From: Planctomycetota bacterium
GTDB lineage: Bacteria; Planctomycetota; UBA11346
Assembly: GCA_024641365.1 (NCBI GenBank)
Contig: JAHEDF010000107.1
Coordinates: 1 to 10,081 of the forward strand
DNA length: 10,081 nucleotides
Direction: 5' to 3'
This document shows positions 7,401-10,081 of the stretch, piece by piece (within the stretch, counting starts at the first letter, position 1; every line of letters begins with the position of its first letter). Made by a program: the position numbers and the translations under genes. Below the pieces are notes generated by a model that worked only from the letters and a program-made list of their open reading frames with translations, searched no databases and was not told where the DNA came from.

Positions 7401-7957
7401 TCGCGCGTTCGTCCCATCATCCCAGATATATCATGCACTGAACCAGCCGCTTCAGCTAAACACGCTGGTGGATTATTTTCAGGGAAAACTCTGGTCTTTA
7501 TGACTTCTGGTTTAACTGGCAAACCGACAGCATCGATACCAGACTTTTCCATTTCCGCGCAAATAGAACGTGCTGATTCCAGAGCTGTAATTAAATTCGC
7601 AATGCCATCACGTAATATTGGACTGTCAGCAAATGCGGATGCACCTTGAACTTCTTCACTAACAGCCTCAACAATTTTTGTCGCCACCGTAAAATCACGA
7701 AATGGATCTGGACTGTCCTTGTCTTGCTGTTCTTGAAAACGTCCACCGAAATAATCATCATCTAAAGCAAACACGGCTTTAATTAATTTACCGGACACGG
7801 TCAGCTGTTGAACCATCCCTTTACGGAGGTTGTTAATATCATTTTGAAGGCCGTTTTTCTCAGCCTGTAACGACACAATTTTTTTAGAAGCCACAGCCAA
7901 GGCTGGGTCATCTGATCTTTGTGCGCGCAATAAATCGTCCGGCGAAGCATTAGACAT
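4409..7957 (-). CDS. Giant coiled-coil protein of unknown function, about 1182 residues
   Basis: There is no signal peptide and no membrane segment, so the protein is probably cytoplasmic. From the ATG at 7957-7955, an N-terminal region of about 345 residues includes a short coil (SLQAEKNGLQNDINNLRKG) and a likely globular helical part (LIKAVFALDDDYFGGRF, then SARSICAEMEKSGIDAVGLPV). A proline-rich linker (TPSAPSGPDP) ends at residue 358. The remaining 824 residues contain no Pro or Cys and are dominated by Glu, Lys, Gln, Ala, Arg and Leu in heptad-like spacing, the mark of a long rod. There is no Walker A or B site and no hinge, so it is not SMC, MukB or Rad50. An in-frame TTG at 8011-8009 would add 18 residues, with AAAGGA only 2 bases upstream; a stop codon lies three codons further up. 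I prefer the ATG, although its AAGGA is 12 bases away. Long antisense frames here are by-products of the low-complexity coil. Neighbours are a transporter ATPase and the 142-residue gene. Confidence 0.85.
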   Translation of the reverse strand: MSNASPDDLLRAQRSDDPALAVASKKIVSLQAEKNGLQNDINNLRKGMVQQLTVSGKLIKAVFALDDDYFGGRFQEQQDKDSPDPFRDFTVATKIVEAVSEEVQGASAFADSPILRDGIANLITALESARSICAEMEKSGIDAVGLPVKPEVIKTRVFPENNPPACLAEAAGSVHDISGMMGRTRDRFTAMRMMMNEAERARSEAESVVTPVDAEQVAGMVAKELKTVQEELKKTREQLMATVDSHAKSTKALKDEVERARRDCAYAEDTRKSDHAETRSLAAEIARQIEMATPDGSSDDLDITLSVLREALGEEQDISSLAAATESLVVDWIRITNEKLKAAAAKPQTPSAPSGPDPKIAALEKELSATKAAAAEVTALKTKLAETEKKVASSEQTIQSLKSAASSQANNQQSATAKTQELQQNLQARENEIKTLTEKSSADKTKITELTTALEKANSELKAAQNVAESASKTGNEVEALRTKLKQVEEALLAREGAIKAADEQIASDKAKITNLQSQLESQKAQVEKTNKTAQQGVESVNRDIAALRTQLSQATTTVRLKEDEAKRAKEALQQEQSKHGDAFQNLTRQLHAAQEKLAVTTSELQNAKSQMADAARASQDLVSRHQQEREDELKRLREAQAKEMKAISDARVEAEAARGQLSANLKKLEETRTQEKNDSQKTIAALEQRIVEVQSKTETATAEVARLKGELGRLSAEHSKATANVEFASARERQLGADRERLERERSELNARLEALRKSSDATVSQSEQTLGGLKKQLSESQAAEKEVRNQLEKLMQESKALGEQSAKTAQELNALRSEQEKNTSVVKQALQERDQARLKLNEMERERGKLTESQARAEALARTASSELAQLKRTEAEATARVEKLTAEIAQVRERLTASQSSSAEVNAQQTSLKAQEAQLIQERDAAKAAIASLTAERDRLKAQSERLGGENGNLQKQLQEREGQLTARLNDAMRQVGELKQTNERLAADNERVNAEAVRTAAANVARDEAKLANERKESTSVWTKRLSDSAADVDKARARAAELERKLEEQRHQLAQFEERLARQTQSDVHLKERISEVERRESDLNKQLSSTKADAEQARTRLSKVEKDLELARAEASDALARQKRQRAQFETLMRDAREAVMKAKIRQEETDTEDKTIIADLMKQVQELRLRTSSNL

Positions 7958-8092
7958 ATGACTTAGTCGTCCTTGGGACCCAATTTCTAAACCATAACCG
8001 CTAATTGCCAATGTCCTTTACGCCGAAATGAAAGCGCAGCGGTCAACACACTGAGATCACAGGCGAAAGCGCCAAATGGTGCAAGCGCAACA

Positions 8093-8956
8093 CTATTTGG
8101 GCGTTTGTGCCGCTGATTCTTGGGCCATGTAGTCGTCTACCGTGGGTAAACGGTCTCTTTTGCGACCAAGCTGCGGCCGACAAGCCAACAAACCACGTGT
8201 ATAAGGATGAGTTGGGTTCGCATAAACCGTAGCAACTGGACCCTGTTCGACGATTTGACCGTGACGCATCAATACCACACGATCCGCAAACTCAGCCACT
8301 ACACCCAGATCATGGGTGATGAATAGCACTGCCATGCCACGATCCTGCTGCAAACGTTTGATCAAATCCAAAATTTGTGCCTGGATCGTCACGTCGAGCG
8401 CCGTGGTCGGTTCGTCAGCAATCAGCAGCGCCGGCTCACAGGCCAAGGCAATACTAATACACACACGTTGCCGCATACCGCCGGACAATTCGTGTGGATA
8501 TTGATCGAAACGCGTTTCTGGCTGTGGAATGCCAACCTGTTTAAATAATTCTATTACCCGTAATTTACGAGCTGCGGCATCTAAGTTCGTATGTAATTCT
8601 AACGCTTCGGCAACTTGCGCGCCGCACGTCCACGTTGGATTAAGCGCCGTCATTGGTTCTTGGAAAATCATCCCAATTTCACCACCGCGCAAACGACGTA
8701 ATCGTTCGTCACGCATTTTTAAAATATTTTCGCCTTTCCAGTTAATTTCTCCTGCAGGATAAACAGCCGGGGGCATTGGTAATAATTTTAATGCCGACAT
8801 CGACGTGACGCTTTTTCCGGAACCGGACTCACCTACTAACGCAACTACTTCCCCTGGGTTTACAACAAACGACACACCACGCACTGCTTCTACGGTGCGG
8901 TCACGTAATGCGAAAGAGACCTGTAAATCTTTTACTTCAAGCAATGGTTGGTTCAT
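8093..8956 (-). CDS. Peptide-type ABC transporter ATP-binding protein (OppD/DppD/YejF N-half-like)
   Basis: This ATPase powers import of peptides or similar small solutes through an inner-membrane permease. All nucleotide-binding motifs are present: Walker A GESGSGKS (42-49), Q-loop Gln99 in [12 protein letters not shown], signature LSGGMRQ (157-163), Walker B LLIADEP (177-183) with catalytic Glu182, D-loop near TALD, and switch His215 in ITHD. The C-terminal peptide-transporter extension begins normally ([11 protein letters not shown]) but then reads [20 protein letters not shown] and ends. It lacks the Cys-containing FxPRC segment usual in OppD, which is why it has 287 rather than about 330 residues. 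The ATG at 8956-8954 has AAGGTG at 8966-8961. It starts 26 bases after the permease stop, so the two are almost certainly one operon. No partner ATPase (OppF type) follows; the next gene is the coiled-coil protein. The substrate cannot be told from sequence alone. Confidence 0.93.
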   Translation of the reverse strand: MNQPLLEVKDLQVSFALRDRTVEAVRGVSFVVNPGEVVALVGESGSGKSVTSMSALKLLPMPPAVYPAGEINWKGENILKMRDERLRRLRGGEIGMIFQEPMTALNPTWTCGAQVAEALELHTNLDAAARKLRVIELFKQVGIPQPETRFDQYPHELSGGMRQRVCISIALACEPALLIADEPTTALDVTIQAQILDLIKRLQQDRGMAVLFITHDLGVVAEFADRVVLMRHGQIVEQGPVATVYANPTHPYTRGLLACRPQLGRKRDRLPTVDDYMAQESAAQTPK

Positions 8957-8982
8957 AGAGCACCTTTGTAGTTTACCAGCGA

Positions 8983-10081
8983 TTAGCCATTATTTTTGGG
9001 ATCAATGGCTTCACGTAAATTATTACCCAATAAATTCAGTACCATAACGATTGCGAAAATAGCAAGGCCAGGCGTATAAATAAGCCAGGGATAACGAATG
9101 TTTTGTCGTCCTTGTTCTAATAAAACGCCCCAACTTGGCGTGGTGGGATCGCCCAAGCCAACAAATGCTAATCCACTTTCGGCGCCAACTGATCCGGCGA
9201 TTCCGAAGGTTGATGCAATCAGCAATGGCGCAATCGCATTGGGTAAAATATGACGAAACATAATGCGCCAGCGTGGCAAGCCTAATGCTTCTGCAGCAAC
9301 CACGTAATCACGAACAGAATGCGCTAAAAACTCGCCGCGCACTAGACGAGCCACCCCTGCCCATCCAGTAACACCAATAACCACCATTATGATAAATATA
9401 TCACGTTCTAACATAGCCACGACTGCTAAAATTAATATAAATGTCGGGAAACACATCATAATTTCAACAATGCGCTGCAAAGTTAGGTCAATCCAGCCGC
9501 CAAAATAACCGCTAATCGCACCGATCATAATACCGATTAAAAATGATAAACCCGTAGCAACCAAACCAACCGTTAAACTAATACGTGCTCCAAAGAATAA
9601 ATGTGTGAACACATCATGCCCCGTCGCATCTGTACCCAACCAATAGGTACCGCCTGTGCTGGGATTAACAGTTCCGGGCGATTGTAAAATTGCTCCCGGG
9701 TAGGTTGCATCAAAGCGATGTTTTACAGGAGTAAATAATGCAAACGGGCGCTCTTCTGGTGCCATCTCTCGATAATTCTGAATACTTGCCTGATCAAATG
9801 GCCGTTGATGCCATAAACTTTGCGCGCCAGACTTCGAAGGGAATAGCGGTATCATAGAAAATGCAAATCCAGCTACTATAGCTAAAATCATCCATTTTAT
9901 GCGTCGGCCCGTACGCATGCGATGTCGCAAAAACCACTGTCCCACTAATAAAAACGGCAACATTAATGCCGCAACATTAAATAATAAGTCATGATATTTT
10001 TGGTAACTACGTCGATTAAATAAATCGCTGATAAGGGGAAATCGCAATCCCTCTTTATCCCACCATACCAACCCAATTTCA
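8983..10081 (-). CDS. Peptide-type ABC transporter permease (YejE/OppC-like), 5' end outside window
   Basis: This inner-membrane channel subunit belongs to a peptide or small-solute importer. The C-terminal two thirds form the binding-protein-dependent permease domain, opening with YWLGTDATGHDVFTHLFFGARISL and carrying the ATPase-docking EAA loop (AAEALGLPRWRIMFRHILPNAIAPL). About five membrane helices follow residue 165, counted from the TTG at 10071. Before that lie two extra hydrophobic segments (near residues 30-48 and 58-76) and a long periplasmic stretch with PFALFTPVKHRFDATYPGAI. An extended pre-domain of this kind is a feature of YejE-like rather than plain OppC proteins. The frame remains open to the window edge (reading EIG before the TTG), there is no ribosome site before that TTG, and a first membrane helix expected in the family is missing. 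The true start therefore very likely lies beyond base 10081. The gene heads the minus-strand run seen here. Confidence 0.9.
   Translation of the reverse strand, partial: EIGLVWWDKEGLRFPLISDLFNRRSYQKYHDLLFNVAALMLPFLLVGQWFLRHRMRTGRRIKWMILAIVAGFAFSMIPLFPSKSGAQSLWHQRPFDQASIQNYREMAPEERPFALFTPVKHRFDATYPGAILQSPGTVNPSTGGTYWLGTDATGHDVFTHLFFGARISLTVGLVATGLSFLIGIMIGAISGYFGGWIDLTLQRIVEIMMCFPTFILILAVVAMLERDIFIIMVVIGVTGWAGVARLVRGEFLAHSVRDYVVAAEALGLPRWRIMFRHILPNAIAPLLIASTFGIAGSVGAESGLAFVGLGDPTTPSWGVLLEQGRQNIRYPWLIYTPGLAIFAIVMVLNLLGNNLREAIDPKNNG

Noticed and set aside
4409..7957. SMC, MukB or Rad50-type chromosome protein
   Set aside because: Coiled-coil composition invites this label, but there is no Walker A, signature or Walker B motif at either end and no central hinge.
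8062..8073. GGCG-AAAG-CGCC hairpin between the ATPase and coiled-coil genes
   Set aside because: Only four base pairs with no T run after it on the minus strand, so it does not qualify as a terminator. A TTGACC nearby lacks a usable -10 box, so I do not call a promoter there either.

Overview
The window reads as a chromosomal segment from a Gram-negative bacterium with moderate GC content (mid-40s percent by eye). The likely Gram-negative identity rests on a YejE/OppC-type inner-membrane peptide permease, a Sec-type signal peptide and Shine-Dalgarno-like sites. The ileS type and gene order do not match the usual gammaproteobacterial ribF-ileS-lspA cluster, so I do not name a genus.

Layout. 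Bases 1-100 (minus strand) hold what looks like the start of an exported protein gene, cut by the window edge. A 258-base divergent intergenic region follows. It carries a GC-rich hairpin with an A8 run in its loop, a TATAAT box, and a leader hairpin that can cover the weak ribosome site of ileS. Bases 359-3556 (plus strand) encode a complete 1065-residue isoleucyl-tRNA synthetase of the long, eukaryote-like class (IleRS2). It contains an unusual in-frame tandem run of four 8-bp units. Bases 3557-3948 separate convergent transcription units and hold a weak bidirectional terminator nested inside an 18-bp imperfect inverted repeat, plus traces of a second diverged copy.

Bases 3949-10081 are a minus-strand run of four genes read from right to left: a YejE/OppC-type peptide ABC permease (cut by the right edge), an OppD/DppD-type ATPase of 287 residues, a giant coiled-coil protein of about 1182 residues, and a 142-residue protein of unknown function. 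The gaps are 26, about 135 (81 if the TTG start is used) and 31 bases, so co-transcription is plausible. The permease and ATPase should form part of a peptide or small-solute importer. Its second ATPase, other permease and binding protein are not in the window.

The least explained part is the tail of this run: a soluble protein whose last 824 residues contain no proline or cysteine and are heptad-like throughout, followed 31 bases later by a small protein with its own ribosome site. I see no mobile element, CRISPR array, tRNA or rRNA, and no convincing sign of a defence or secretion system.
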